A stretch of 64,000 bases of DNA from Nocardia sp. NBC_00403 (GCF_036046055.1 NZ_CP107939.1:186001-250000), one strand, 5' to 3'. Shown: positions 1-9,749, counted from the stretch's first letter. Notes: generated from the sequence alone by a model not told the origin. Numbers and translations are program-made.

Positions 1-158
1 TTGGCGACGGAGTACGTGGCGCCCGCGCCGAGCGCGCGACGCAGATCGGTGAGCTTGCCGACCGAAAGACCACGGTATTCCGTGACAACGGTGGCGGTCG
101 AGCTCTTGAACTGCTCCGCAATCTCTTCGACCGCAGTGACCTTCTCGGGTTTTGCCAT
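1..158 (-). CDS. rplJ: 50S ribosomal protein L10, N-terminal part (cut by window edge)
   Basis: Reading the minus strand from the ATG at 158 gives [20 protein letters not shown] and then a [11 protein letters not shown] segment, the characteristic N-terminus of L10. L10 anchors the L7/L12 stalk on the large ribosomal subunit and, with L12, represses its own operon through the mRNA leader. Only about 52 codons lie in the window. An AGGAGG Shine-Dalgarno sits 6 nt before the ATG, which fixes the start. The leader upstream carries an L10-type regulatory region. Confidence 0.93.
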   Translation of the reverse strand, partial: MAKPEKVTAVEEIAEQFKSSTATVVTEYRGLSVGKLTDLRRALGAGATYSVA

Positions 159-182
159 ACTTCGCCTCCTCTCTGGATGTCG

Positions 183-198
183 GTTCGTATATACGAAC
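183..198. promoter_or_regulatory. Perfect 16-bp AT-rich palindrome before rplJ
   Basis: GTTCGTATATACGAAC is a perfect palindrome lying between the attenuator hairpin and the rplJ ribosome-binding site, 24 nt before the start codon. It has no room for an RNA loop, so a dimeric DNA-binding protein site is more likely than a hairpin. No binding protein can be named. Confidence 0.4.
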
Positions 199-220
199 TA
201 CCAAGCACCAGGGGCCAGCG

Positions 221-400
221 ATAAAGCAAACGCCCCGAACGCAGAGCGTTCCGGGGCGCAATACAGGATCGACCCGAGTAATACTCGGACCAATTCCCAG
301 CCTCAGATCTCCCTGCGTGGGCCGCCGGCTATTGCCGGACCTTCGACCGATCCCAGGCGGGAACGGCGACCAACGGTCTTCGGTAGAACGGATTGGGTAG
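221..400 (-). promoter_or_regulatory. L10 leader with a terminator-like hairpin upstream of rplJ
   Basis: The minus strand upstream of rplJ contains the motifs GACCGTTGGTCGCC and GGCGGCCCACGCAGGGAGAT, which resemble the L10(L12)4-binding leader of actinobacterial rplJ-rplL operons. It is followed by a strong hairpin at 231-258, with 12-nt arms around a short loop and one bulge, and then a T-rich run (TTTGCTTTAT). The simplest reading is autoregulation by attenuation: free L10/L12 binds the leader and favours the terminator. The assignment rests on motif resemblance and position, and the exact boundaries are approximate. Confidence 0.65.
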
Positions 401-600
401 CGATCGAACTCGTCGATAACTGTCGTTCAGAGTACCTGCCAGGGTCACCATCTGCCAAAACGGGCTCTCCATGGGGCCGAATCGCCCCCCTCCCGACGTC
501 GAATTGTTGTGTGTCATCTCACAATTCACGGCGCTTTGCGGTCGACATCTCCGCCAAAAAGTGTTACCAACGGTGACAGATATTGCTTGACTGCTGAACT

Positions 601-2223
601 ATGGCAACCTCCATAGTCGATCCACCGGTGCCGCTGGAACAACGCACGCACCGCTTCGCCGCACTCGCCGTGATCTGCCTGGCAGAGCTGCTGGTCGTCC
701 TCGACAACACCATCGTCAACGTGGCCCTACCCTCCCTCGGCGTCGAGCTGGCGACCGGCGTCAGCGGACTGCAATGGGTCGTCGACGCCTACACACTGAC
801 CTTTGCCGGACTACTGCTCGCCTTCGGAAACCTCGGCGACCGCTACGGCCGCCGCCGGGTGATGATGATCGGCCTGGCCGGCGTGGCCGTCATGTCGATC
901 GGCGGCGCGCTATCGGATTCCATGGGCAGCGTCATCACCGCCCGTGCCGCCATGGGCGTGTTCGCCGCCGCCGTCTTCCCCGCGACGCTCGCGCTCATCA
1001 TCAATATCTTCACCGATCGTCGCGAACGAGCCCTCGCCATCGCCGCGTGGACCGCCATGGCCGGATTCGCCATCGCCATCGGCCCCATCTCGGGAGGCTG
1101 GCTGCTGGAACACTTTTCGTGGCATTCGGTGTTCTGGATCAACGTTCCGGTGGCGCTGCTGGCCATGACCGCGACGCTGATCTGGGTGCCCGAATCGCGC
1201 TCCTCGCAGGTAGGGCGGCTGGATCCGGCAGGCATCGGGTTGTCCATCGCGGGTATCACGCTGCTGGTCTGGTCCATCATCGAGGCGCCGCGCTTCGGCT
1301 GGACATCAGTGACCACGCTCGGCGCCGGCGCATTCGGCGTCGCATTGCTTGCCGCATTCGTCACCTGGGAACTGCGCACCAGCACACCAATTCTCGATAT
1401 GACGCTGTTCGGCAATCGGCGATTCTCGCTGCCCGCCTTGTCGATCGCGATCGGCTCCTTCTCGATGTTCGGATTCCTGTTCCTCATCACACAGTACTTC
1501 CAAGGCGTGCGCGAATACACACCGCTCGAATTCGGTATCGCCTCACTGCCGTTCGCATTCTCGGTGGCGATCGGCGCGCCGATCGCAACCCTGCTCGCAC
1601 AACGACTCGGCACCACGCCCGTCATCGTGTTCGGCCTGCTGCTCACCGGCCTCGGCCTCTACCTCGGTGGCCAGGTGACAGTCGACAGCCCTTACCTCAC
1701 CGACGTGCTGCCGTCCATGGTGTCGATGGCGCTCGGCTTGGCCATCGTGCAGGGCCCGGCCACCGAATCGATCATGTCGTCACTCCCGCTCGACGAGGCG
1801 GGCGCGGGTTCGGCGGTCAACGACACCACCCGCGAGATCGGCGGCACCCTCGGTGTCGCGGTGCTCGGATCAATTGTGGCGTCGTATTACACGACTCGCG
1901 TTTCGCCGCTCATCGACCGCGTACCCGCCGGGATGATGGACGCCAACGAGCGGAGTCTGGTGAAGGCGAGCCCGCTCAGCGTGCTCGAGATGCGCAAACG
2001 GGAGTTGGCCCCATTCTTCGAGGCACAGCGCGAGAACCTGATCACGGCGATGAAGACCGCGGCGCTGCAGGGTTCGCACGCGGCATCCCTGGTGGCCGCC
2101 GGTGCGGTGGTCGTGTGCGCGGTGATCGTCGCAATCTTCCTGCCGTGGGGCGTGCAAGAAGGCGAGTCGGTGCTGCTCGGATGGCGGAAAACCGCAGGAA
2201 ATCAGGAAGATTCGTCCGACTAG
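601..2223 (+). CDS. MFS drug exporter, EmrB/QacA (DHA2, 14-TM) family
   Basis: This 540-residue protein is almost entirely hydrophobic, with about 14 predicted membrane segments. It carries the DHA2 signatures LDNTIVNVALP near residue 36 in helix 1 and the MFS loop motif GDRYGRRRVMM near residue 80. Members export drugs, dyes or metabolites from the cytoplasm using the proton gradient; the substrate here cannot be told. The ATG at 601 has no clear Shine-Dalgarno, but a GATATT about 18 nt upstream could be a -10 element, giving a very short leader. It is divergent from rplJ and stands alone, with no adjacent TetR or MarR gene. Confidence 0.9.
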   Translation: MATSIVDPPVPLEQRTHRFAALAVICLAELLVVLDNTIVNVALPSLGVELATGVSGLQWVVDAYTLTFAGLLLAFGNLGDRYGRRRVMMIGLAGVAVMSIGGALSDSMGSVITARAAMGVFAAAVFPATLALIINIFTDRRERALAIAAWTAMAGFAIAIGPISGGWLLEHFSWHSVFWINVPVALLAMTATLIWVPESRSSQVGRLDPAGIGLSIAGITLLVWSIIEAPRFGWTSVTTLGAGAFGVALLAAFVTWELRTSTPILDMTLFGNRRFSLPALSIAIGSFSMFGFLFLITQYFQGVREYTPLEFGIASLPFAFSVAIGAPIATLLAQRLGTTPVIVFGLLLTGLGLYLGGQVTVDSPYLTDVLPSMVSMALGLAIVQGPATESIMSSLPLDEAGAGSAVNDTTREIGGTLGVAVLGSIVASYYTTRVSPLIDRVPAGMMDANERSLVKASPLSVLEMRKRELAPFFEAQRENLITAMKTAALQGSHAASLVAAGAVVVCAVIVAIFLPWGVQEGESVLLGWRKTAGNQEDSSD

Positions 2224-2245
2224 AAACTCGCTCATCACAGTGAAC

Positions 2246-2281
2246 GCCCCGTCGTTCCGGCTTGCGCCGGGAAAACGGGGC
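2246..2281. terminator. Bidirectional hairpin between two convergent genes
   Basis: Outer arms GCCCCGT/ACGGGGC enclose an inner hairpin, CCGGC-TTGC-GCCGG (2257-2270). It lies in the 73-bp gap between the convergent MFS and FMN reductase genes, where a shared terminator is expected. The inner 14-mer recurs at 15064-15079. Confidence 0.6.
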
Positions 2282-2296
2282 ATTCTCATTTCAGCG

Positions 2297-2854
2297 TCAG
2301 ACCGACGACCGCGCCGCATGCTCGACCAGGCGATCGAGCGCTTCGATTGCGCCGGAGCGGAATTCGGCGGTATCGACGAGACCGTCCTGGCCGACGGCCG
2401 CACGAGCCACGGGCAGCCTGGCGCAAATGTCCGGATCGACGACCGCGCCGATATAGCCGAGTACGGTTACCAGAGTCGCCGCGGCTCCTTCGCCCCGACC
2501 CGGTGCGGCCACATTCAGAAAGGCCGTCGGCTTTTCGTAGAAATCGCCGGTGCCGACGGTCCAGTCCAGCAGGTTCTTGAAGCTGCCCGGCAGCGTGCCC
2601 GCATATTCGGGAGTGCACAGCAGCACCGCATCGGCGCGCGAAAGCTGTTCGCGGAGGGCGACAACGGATGGGTGGCCCGTGCCGTCATCATCGGGGCTGA
2701 AAGCGGGCAACTCGGTCAGACCTTCGTACCAGGTGGTCTCCACGCCCTTCGGGGCGATCGCCTGCACGGTGCGCAGTGCGGCGGAATTGGTCGAAGCACT
2801 GCGCGTGCTTCCAGAAATCAACAGAACAACGGTCACACGAGAAGTAACGACCAT
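2297..2854 (-). CDS. NADPH-dependent FMN reductase family protein
   Basis: The flavodoxin-like fold is shown by ISGSTRSASTN near the N-terminus, which binds the FMN phosphate, and by TPEYAGTLPGSFKNLLDW in the middle, the usual FMN-loop motif. Relatives reduce FMN, quinones, azo dyes or chromate with NAD(P)H in the cytoplasm; the true substrate is unknown. The ATG at 2854 was chosen because it places ISGSTR about 10 residues in, as in the family. There is no visible Shine-Dalgarno, so a leaderless or GTG start (GTG 18 nt downstream) is possible. About 185 residues. It lies upstream of rplA on the same strand only by position; a shared function is not implied. Confidence 0.85.
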   Translation of the reverse strand: MVVTSRVTVVLLISGSTRSASTNSAALRTVQAIAPKGVETTWYEGLTELPAFSPDDDGTGHPSVVALREQLSRADAVLLCTPEYAGTLPGSFKNLLDWTVGTGDFYEKPTAFLNVAAPGRGEGAAATLVTVLGYIGAVVDPDICARLPVARAAVGQDGLVDTAEFRSGAIEALDRLVEHAARSSV

Positions 2855-2950
2855 CGCGCGTGGATTAGTCCGGCCGCGCACCTGGCGGAAACGCGCAACG
2901 GCGGGAACGCGATTCGCGTTCCCGCCGTTGCGGTTGCTGCCTGGTGCTAC

Positions 2951-3664
2951 TTACGCATCCTCGTCGAGGAGGTTGCGGGTGCGGTTCGGGTCCACCGGGA
3001 TGCCCGGTCCGGTGTTCGTCGACACCGTCACCTTCTTGACGTAGCGGCCCTTGGCGGTCGACGGCTTGGCACGCAGGATCTCGTCCAGCGCGGCACCGTA
3101 GTTCTCCACCAGCTTGGTGTCGTCGAAGGACGCCTTGCCGATGACGAAGTGCAGGTTGGCCTGCTTGTCGACGCGGAAGTTGATCTTGCCGCCCTTGATG
3201 TCGTTGACGGCCTTGGTCACATCGTTGGTGACCGTGCCCGTCTTCGGGTTCGGCATCAGGCCACGCGGTCCGAGGACACGCGCGATCCGGCCGACCTTCG
3301 CCATCTGGTCCGGGGTGGCGATCGCGGCGTCGAAATCGAGCCAGCCGCCCTGGATCCGCTCGATCAGGTCCTCGGCGCCAACGGCGTCGGCACCGGCGGC
3401 CTCGGCCTCGGCGGCCTTCTCGCCGGCCGCGAACACGATGACGCGGGCGGTCTTACCGGTGCCGTGCGGCAGGTTGACCGTGCCGCGGACCATCTGGTCG
3501 GCCTTACGGGGATCCACACCGAGACGAACGGCAACCTCGACGGTCGCGTCGGTCTTGGTGGTGGCGGTCTCCTTGGCCAGCCGCGCAGCGGCGAGCGGGG
3601 AGTACAGCTGATCGCGATCGACCTTCTCGGCCGCGGCGAGATACGCCTTGCTTCGTTTTGCCAT
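2951..3664 (-). CDS. rplA: 50S ribosomal protein L1
   Basis: The 237-residue product matches L1 along its whole length, including [18 protein letters not shown] and [15 protein letters not shown], the conserved rRNA-binding segments. L1 forms the mobile L1 stalk that helps release deacylated tRNA, and in many bacteria it represses the rplK-rplA mRNA. It follows rplK by 80 nt on the same strand, the standard L11 operon order. The ATG at 3664 has only a weak purine-rich Shine-Dalgarno (GGACAGAG). Confidence 0.98.
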   Translation of the reverse strand: MAKRSKAYLAAAEKVDRDQLYSPLAAARLAKETATTKTDATVEVAVRLGVDPRKADQMVRGTVNLPHGTGKTARVIVFAAGEKAAEAEAAGADAVGAEDLIERIQGGWLDFDAAIATPDQMAKVGRIARVLGPRGLMPNPKTGTVTNDVTKAVNDIKGGKINFRVDKQANLHFVIGKASFDDTKLVENYGAALDEILRAKPSTAKGRYVKKVTVSTNTGPGIPVDPNRTRNLLDEDA

Positions 3665-3744
3665 GATTCTCTGTCCTTGTTCTGGTTCAGAAGTGGTTAT
3701 CGGGCCTGGCCGGCCCTCCCACCTGGGTGGAGGAGCGAGTTCGC

Positions 3745-4179
3745 TCAGCCCTCGACGGTGATACCCATCGAGCGAGCGGTACCCGCGATGATCTTCGCCG
3801 CCTGATCGATGTCAGTCGCGTTCAGATCTTCCGCCTTGGTCTTGGCGATCTCCCGGACCTGGTCCATGGTGATCTTCGCGACCTTGGTCTTGTGCGGCTC
3901 GGCCGAACCCTTCTGGATACCGGCGGCCTTGAGCAGCAACCGGGCAGCGGGCGGGGTCTTCAGCTTGAAGTCGAACGACCGGTCCTCGTACACCGAGATC
4001 TCGACCGGAATGACGTTGCCACGCTGCGACTCGGTCGCGGCGTTGTACGCCTTGCAGAACTCCATGATGTTGACGCCGTGCTGACCGAGCGCGGGGCCCA
4101 CCGGAGGGGCGGGGTTCGCCTGGCCGGCCTGGATCTGAAGCTTGATGATCCCGGCGAGCTTCTTCTTCTTGGGGGGCAT
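3745..4179 (-). CDS. rplK: 50S ribosomal protein L11
   Basis: This is a 144-residue protein of typical L11 length, with the proline-rich N-terminal domain ([20 protein letters not shown]) and the C-terminal rRNA-binding domain ending in [13 protein letters not shown]11 sits at the GTPase-associated centre of 23S rRNA and is needed for RelA activation. An AGGAAAG Shine-Dalgarno precedes the ATG. It lies between nusG and rplA, as in almost all bacteria. Confidence 0.98.
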
Positions 4180-4296
4180 CTTTCTTTCCTAGGTGTCTGT
4201 TTTCCTTGCTCTTTGCAAGTCCTGGTGAATCAGCCCGTTTCCCGGGCAGATCCATCCCATCATCCCGGATCGTGTTCCGGGCCGACGGAGGTGGTC

Positions 4297-5187
<891 letters not shown>

Positions 5188-5245
5188 CTACCGGCTTCGA
5201 CCGATCGTTTCGAGCGACCTGCGAGCAGTCGCCGGCGACGTTCGG

Positions 5246-5635
5246 CTAGCCGAACAGCCAGTTGACACCCTTGATGAACGCCAGATCCAACCCGCTGATG
5301 AACGCGACCATGAAAATCACGAACACCAGAACAACGCTCGTATAGGTGACCATCTGCTTCCGATTGGGCCAGATCACCTTGCGCAGCTCCGCGACAACTT
5401 CGCGGAGGAACTTGATCAAGCGCTTGAACGGGTTACCCGTCTTACGCTCGGCCCGATCGGTCTTCTTGGCTGCCTTGCTCAGCGACGGCCGCTCGATAGT
5501 GGCGACCGTGCCCGAATCGGACGCGTTGCGGGCCCGCCGGGCGGACCGCTTGCCGCTCGGCCGACTCACTGCGGCGGTGTCATCGCCATCGTCGGCCGCA
5601 TGCGCGCCGTGGCGAGTATCCCGCTCGTCGCTCAC
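5246..5635 (-). CDS. secE: Preprotein translocase subunit SecE
   Basis: The C-terminal half carries the SecE signature FKRLIKFLREVVAELRKVIW followed by a single membrane helix (TSVVLVFVIFMVAFISGL). SecE clamps SecY in the protein-conducting channel. The first 60 residues are charged and disordered, as in other mycolata. The GTG at 5635 is chosen because AAAGGA lies 6 nt upstream. The open frame runs further upstream, but only through the tRNA-Trp gene, so that extension is not coding. Confidence 0.96.
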   Translation of the reverse strand: MSDERDTRHGAHAADDGDDTAAVSRPSGKRSARRARNASDSGTVATIERPSLSKAAKKTDRAERKTGNPFKRLIKFLREVVAELRKVIWPNRKQMVTYTSVVLVFVIFMVAFISGLDLAFIKGVNWLFG

Positions 5636-5664
5636 GTCGATCCTTTCGTCGCTGGCATCCAGGG

Positions 5665-5737
<73 letters not shown>

Positions 5738-6007
5738 TTGGTTGGACCGTGTTGGCTGTCCAACCACTGTTCGGTATTCAGTTGTGCAGTTCCGGTGTCA
5801 CACAACACGCGCGCCGCTCCAGCAGTTGCCGGCCCCGTCGGCGATCCTTCGGAGTACATCCCGCCGGACCGCCTGGAACCAGCCCTACAGAGCAGCGCGC
5901 AACGGCTGGTGACCCCAGAGACCTGAGTGTACGTTACCGTCCGCGCCATTTGCCAATCAGGGTCAGTCGACCAGGTCAGGCCGGGTCCGACTCCGGACCA
6001 CGACCAC

Positions 6008-7045
6008 TCACGCCAGCTGCACCGTTGCGGTCGCGCGGCCGAAGATCTTGCGACCGACCGACTTCGCCACAATGGCGATGACCGCGGTCCGCGTCTCCGG
6101 ATCCACCGACTTCACCTTCCCGGAGTACTCGATCTCGGCAGGCTCGTCGGAGCCCACGTAGACCGGGCTGGTGAAGCGGACGTTGTACTCCTTGACCGCA
6201 CCGGGATCACCGAGCCACGAGGTGACGAAACCGCCACCGAGGCCCATGGTGAGCATGCCGTGCGCGACCACGTTTTCCAGGCCGACCAGCTTGACGACAT
6301 CGTCGCTCCAGTGGATCGGGTTCGCGTCGCCGGAGACGCCCGCGTAGTTCACCAGGTCGCCGCGGGTCAGCCGGACGGTGCGTGAGGGCAACTCGTCGCC
6401 GACGGACACCTGCTCGAAGTCGAGCGCGTGCTTGCTCGGCGCGATATCGGGGATTGTGGCCACCGGCGCGGGCGTCGGTGTATCCGAGGCAGGCGTACGC
6501 GGGTGGTGCTCGGGCGCATCCTCGCCGATACCGTGCATCAGCACGTTGCGCACCGCGCCCTGCAGATTCGGGTCGATGTCGCCGCCACTGCGCCCGATCA
6601 GGGTGGTGTAGGTGGTGAGCACCAGCTCGTCGTTCTGATCGGTGACGATGTTCTTCGTCACGATGATGTCGCCACCGAATGCCTGCCGGAACGAATGCAG
6701 GAAGACATCGCAGGTCAGGTGGTCGCCGACCTTGATCGGCCGGTGGAATTCCAGAATCTGATCGGTCTGCATGATCTGGCTCAGGTCATAGCCTGTGACG
6801 ATCTGCTCGAAGAGCTTGCGCTGCGCCAGAATGCCGACAAGGGAGATGAAGGTCAGCGGGGCGAGCAGGCCGTCGTAGCCGTACTCCTGCGCGACGTCCT
6901 CTTCCCAGTGCAGCGGGTGATAATCCTGCACGGCGCGGGCGTACTCGCGGACCTTTTCGCGGCCGACCTCGTAGTAGTCGTCGACGCGGTAGTGGTGACC
7001 CACCATGGAGGCCGCGTGTGCCGCAGGATCGAAAGTCTCGTCCAT
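6008..7045 (-). CDS. Fused (3R)-hydroxyacyl-ACP dehydratase HadA-HadB
   Basis: One chain of about 345 residues joins two hotdog domains that are separate genes in M. tuberculosis. The N-terminal half resembles HadA, the substrate-binding subunit (HYRVDDYYEVGREKVREYA, then YDGLLAPLTFI). After a Pro/Thr-rich linker of about 40 residues comes HadB, with the catalytic GDANPIHW (Asp and His near residue 240) and AHGMLTMG. HadAB dehydrates beta-hydroxyacyl-ACP in FAS-II during mycolic acid elongation. No separate hadC is present here. The ATG at 7045 lacks a good Shine-Dalgarno; a GTG at 7081, about 8 nt after a TAGGTACAGT -10-like box, is a leaderless alternative adding 12 residues. Confidence 0.9.
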   Translation of the reverse strand: MDETFDPAAHAASMVGHHYRVDDYYEVGREKVREYARAVQDYHPLHWEEDVAQEYGYDGLLAPLTFISLVGILAQRKLFEQIVTGYDLSQIMQTDQILEFHRPIKVGDHLTCDVFLHSFRQAFGGDIIVTKNIVTDQNDELVLTTYTTLIGRSGGDIDPNLQGAVRNVLMHGIGEDAPEHHPRTPASDTPTPAPVATIPDIAPSKHALDFEQVSVGDELPSRTVRLTRGDLVNYAGVSGDANPIHWSDDVVKLVGLENVVAHGMLTMGLGGGFVTSWLGDPGAVKEYNVRFTSPVYVGSDEPAEIEYSGKVKSVDPETRTAVIAIVAKSVGRKIFGRATATVQLA

Positions 7046-7260
7046 GGCGATCGCTTCGTCTGTACCGGTGTTGATTGTCACGGGAGGACTGTACCTATCT
7101 GACCCCGCTGCCGGAGTCGGCGGAGCGTTCGACCACCGCACTCGCACCGTGAAATGCGTCAGGGCCGGACATTCGTCCGGCCCTCGCATTTGTCACAGCC
7201 CGAGTAACCGGGATTCGCTCTCCCGGAATCGATCCACGCGGCAGCGGCACGCGTGGCGGA

Positions 7261-7431
7261 CTAACGGGATTCTTTGTGTCCCCGGTGTGTGCCACAGTTC
7301 GGGCAGAACTTCTTCAGTTCCAGCCGATCGGGGTCATTGCGCCGGTTCTTCTTGGTGATGTAGTTGCGGTGCTTGCACTGCTCGCAGGCCAAGGTGATCT
7401 TTGGCCGGACATCGGTGGACTTCGCGGCCAC
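7261..7431 (-). CDS. rpmG: 50S ribosomal protein L33, zinc-ribbon form
   Basis: The 56-residue product begins [19 protein letters not shown] and contains two CxxC pairs (CEQC and CPNC), so it is the zinc-binding C+ version of L33. The GTG at 7431 has AAGGA 6 nt upstream. It heads the block upstream of hadAB on the same strand, the same order as rpmG2-had in mycobacteria. Confidence 0.96.
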   Translation of the reverse strand: MAAKSTDVRPKITLACEQCKHRNYITKKNRRNDPDRLELKKFCPNCGTHRGHKESR

Positions 7432-7476
7432 GATATTCCTTCTTTCGGGTCAACCAGATGGTCTGATCGGTTTTGG

Positions 7477-7549
7477 TAGCGATGGCCGGACTTGAACCGG
7501 CGACACAACGATTATGAGTCGTTTGCTCTACCGACTGAGCTACACCGCC
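7477..7549 (-). tRNA. tRNA-Met (anticodon CAT, elongator type)
   Basis: A 73-nt cloverleaf on the minus strand: acceptor GGCGGTG paired with CATCGCT (two G-U pairs), anticodon loop CTCATAA, T arm GGTTCAAGTCC. The base-paired first position points to an elongator rather than an initiator tRNA. Confidence 0.95.
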
Positions 7550-7619
7550 ACGGGTCGCATTGCCTGGTGCCGCGCCCAACCTAGGAGATGCCGAGTCGGT
7601 CACCACCGGCAATCCGGCG

Positions 7620-7692
7620 AGCCCCCTAACGGAATCGAACCGTTGACCTTTTCCTTACCATGGAAACGCTCTGCCGACTGAGCTAAGGGGGC
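7620..7692 (-). tRNA. tRNA-Thr (anticodon GGT)
   Basis: The 73-nt cloverleaf on the minus strand has acceptor GCCCCCT/AGGGGGC, anticodon stem TTTCC/GGAAA and loop ATGGTAA, giving anticodon GGT. It is paired with tRNA-Met 70 nt away, as upstream of rpmG in mycobacteria. Confidence 0.96.
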
Positions 7693-7833
7693 ATGACTAC
7701 TTCCGCACCAAGATTTTCAATCGTAACCCCGGCGCGGCGAAGTCTTGAACGAGATTACACACTCACCGGTCGCACTTCCAAACCGTGTGGTCAGAGCGGT
7801 TTTGCGGCGACCCGCCGAGGGCCGCCGACCGCA

Positions 7834-8325
7834 CTAACGGTAGTTGACGAACTGCAGCGCGATACCGAAGTCATCGCCCTTCAGCAGCGCGATGACCGCC
7901 TGCAGGTCGTCGCGCTTCTTACTGCTCACCCGGAGCTCGTCGCCCTGGATCTGCGCCTTCACGCCCTTCGGGCCCTCGTCGCGGATCTTCTTGGTGATCT
8001 TCTTCGCATGCTCGGTGTCGATGCCCTGCACCAGCGTTCCGGTGATCTTGTGGATCTTGCCGGAGGCCATGGGCTCGCCCGCATCGAACGCCTTGAGGGA
8101 GATGTCACGACGGATCAGCTTTTCCTTGAATACGTCGAGCGCAGCCTTGACCCGCTCCTCCGCCTCCGCGGTCAGCACGATCTTGTCCTCGCCGGACCAC
8201 TCGATCGTCGCGCCCGTCCCACGGAAGTCGTAGCGGGTGGTCAGCTCTTTTTCCGCCTGATGCAAAGCGTTGTCGACCTCCTGACGGTCGACCTTGCTGA
8301 CGACATCGAAAGACGAATCGGCCAC
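7834..8325 (-). CDS. YajQ-family nucleotide-binding protein
   Basis: This 163-residue protein matches YajQ end to end: [20 protein letters not shown] at the start, RYDFRGT, and [23 protein letters not shown] sequence (here [20 protein letters not shown]) near residue 120. Two ferredoxin-like domains bind nucleotides, and some homologues bind cyclic di-GMP and act as transcriptional effectors; the role in actinomycetes is not settled. The GTG at 8325 has AGGAG 8 nt upstream. It is divergent from tRNA-Tyr, the same arrangement as around Rv0566c. Confidence 0.93.
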   Translation of the reverse strand: MADSSFDVVSKVDRQEVDNALHQAEKELTTRYDFRGTGATIEWSGEDKIVLTAEAEERVKAALDVFKEKLIRRDISLKAFDAGEPMASGKIHKITGTLVQGIDTEHAKKITKKIRDEGPKGVKAQIQGDELRVSSKKRDDLQAVIALLKGDDFGIALQFVNYR

Positions 8326-8500
8326 ACTGCGCTCCTGTTCGGTGACGGTCCTACGGTGCTGACGCACGCCGGGTGCTCCCGGTCATCGTCAGTTCTACCC
8401 GGAAGCACGACCGTAGTCGCGTCGCACGGCCGTTGGCCAGCCGGTTTGCATTAGGGGTCGGGGTTCGTTGTAAGCTGCTCTGCGCGCCGAGAAGCGCAAC

Positions 8501-8583
8501 GGCAGATTGCCCGAGCGGCCAATGGGAGCAGACTGTAAATCTGTCGGTGAAAGCCTACGTAGGTTCGAATCCTACATCTGCCA
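8501..8583 (+). tRNA. tRNA-Tyr (anticodon GTA)
   Basis: An 83-nt class II tRNA: acceptor GGCAGAT/ATCTGCC, anticodon loop CTGTAAA (GTA), a long variable arm (GTCGGTGAAAGCCTAC region) and T arm TAGGTTCGAATCCTA. A rho-independent terminator follows 8 nt later. Confidence 0.97.
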
Positions 8584-8591
8584 CCGAATAA

Positions 8592-8626
8592 CCCCCGTCG
8601 ATCACGATCGACGGGGGTTTCCCTTT
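8592..8626 (+). terminator. Rho-independent terminator after tRNA-Tyr
   Basis: An 11-bp perfect stem, CCCCCGTCGAT/ATCGACGGGGG, with a 4-nt loop is followed by TTTCCCTTTT. It ends tRNA-Tyr transcription and may also serve the convergent gene from the other side. Confidence 0.85.
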
Positions 8627-8672
8627 TCCGCCATGCTGCGGGCAGGACGATATTCGCGACGCATTCGTTTGT

Positions 8673-9749
8673 TCAGCGGCCACCGGGCTGGTCGGCACCG
8701 GGCTGGTCGGCACCGGGCCGGTCGGCACCAGGGCGCGGCGGCAGCGCGGAAGTGTCCATCGCATTCAGCGCGTCGATGATCATGCTCTCCTCATAGACAA
8801 AGTGCGCCTCCAATTCGCTTGCGAGCCTGTCGAATTCAGTTCGGATATGAGCCGGATCGGCGGTGTCGCCACGATCGAGCACCTGCTGCAACTCGGCGAT
8901 CACGCTGGCGACCGCAGCGTGCTCACGCTGTAGCCGGGACAGCACGGGCGACAATTCCGGAAACTGCTTCGCAAGCACCGGAAAGACACCGTCTTCGGAG
9001 GTGTGGTGTTCATGCAGCGCACTACAGAAGCCGACACAATGGGCGCGTAAGTCGCGCGGCAGACTCGGCAGCGTCACCGAATCGCCCACCTGCGCCGCCA
9101 ACTCGGCGCGCACCGCACCGAGGTCGCGCCTCAGCTGCGCATGCACCTGCCGGAGATGGTCGCCGATCGCCGTTGTTCGCGCCGAGGCAGTCGCCGGAGC
9201 CGCGGTGGGAGCCGTTCTCTCGGTGAAACCACGCGTGGCGAGGACTGCGGCCCCGCCGGCGAGGATCGCCGCACCGAGGACGATGGGGCGTCGACCGACC
9301 GATGGCCGCCGGGCCTTGTGCAGGGCGACCACCGGAATGACCCGCTCGATTCCCGCTTGATACGCCGCGAAGGCCGGGTCACGAGCGGCCTGTTCGGCAT
9401 AGCGACGATCCCGCTCGGCACCGCCCAGCACGACCGCGGTCGCCTGAAAGGTCTCGACGGCGCCGGATGCGCTGATCTCTACTGTCACCTCGGGGTTGTT
9501 CCGCACGTTGGACAACCACGTGGGATGGCTGTCGGACCCGCCATTCGAGCCGAACACCAGGAGGTGATCGTCGTGTCGGTGATACACGAGAGGAGTGGTG
9601 TGGCTGCGCCCGCTTTTCGCCCCGATCGTCGTCAGCAGCACGAGCGGCGCGCCCGCGAACAAACCGCCGACCTTGCCCGCATTGGCGCGGAACTCGTTGA
9701 TGATCGCCGCGTTGAAGTCGGCGGCGGAGGTCGGCTGCGAGTCGGTCAT
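8673..9749 (-). CDS. Deazaflavin (F420)-dependent nitroreductase domain fused to a hemerythrin HHE domain
   Basis: About 358 residues. Residues 1-150 resemble the Ddn/DUF385 F420-dependent reductase family (TTIGAKSGRSHTTPLVY, then NGGSDSHPTWLSNVRNNPEV). A short hydrophobic stretch follows (VLGAAILAGGAAVLATRG, about 160-178). Residues 190-340 form a hemerythrin cation-binding domain with HLRQVH, HEHHTSEDGVFP, REHAAV and HFVYEES supplying the di-iron ligands. The C-terminus ends in a PGAD(Q/R) pentapeptide repeat coded by 15-bp repeats. Ddn-type enzymes reduce quinones or nitro compounds with F420H2, and HHE domains sense or bind O2 or NO. The ATG at 9749 has AAGGA upstream. The gene is divergent from a MarR regulator across a palindrome. 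Confidence 0.85.
   Translation of the reverse strand: MTDSQPTSAADFNAAIINEFRANAGKVGGLFAGAPLVLLTTIGAKSGRSHTTPLVYHRHDDHLLVFGSNGGSDSHPTWLSNVRNNPEVTVEISASGAVETFQATAVVLGGAERDRRYAEQAARDPAFAAYQAGIERVIPVVALHKARRPSVGRRPIVLGAAILAGGAAVLATRGFTERTAPTAAPATASARTTAIGDHLRQVHAQLRRDLGAVRAELAAQVGDSVTLPSLPRDLRAHCVGFCSALHEHHTSEDGVFPVLAKQFPELSPVLSRLQREHAAVASVIAELQQVLDRGDTADPAHIRTEFDRLASELEAHFVYEESMIIDALNAMDTSALPPRPGADRPGADQPGADQPGGR
8681..8730. repeat. 15-bp tandem repeat coding a PGADQ C-terminal tail
   Basis: CACCGGGCTGGTCGG occurs three times in a row (8681, 8696, 8711; one base differs in the third copy), with a degenerate partial copy after. It lies within the 3' end of the fusion gene and keeps the reading frame, so copy-number change would lengthen or shorten the tail in five-residue steps. 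Confidence 0.8.

Noticed and set aside
2240..3805. Long open frame (about 520 codons) on the + strand across the FMN reductase and rplA
   Set aside because: It is antisense to two clear genes. Its translation is Arg/Gly/His-rich low complexity, which arises from GC-rich codon bias on the other strand.
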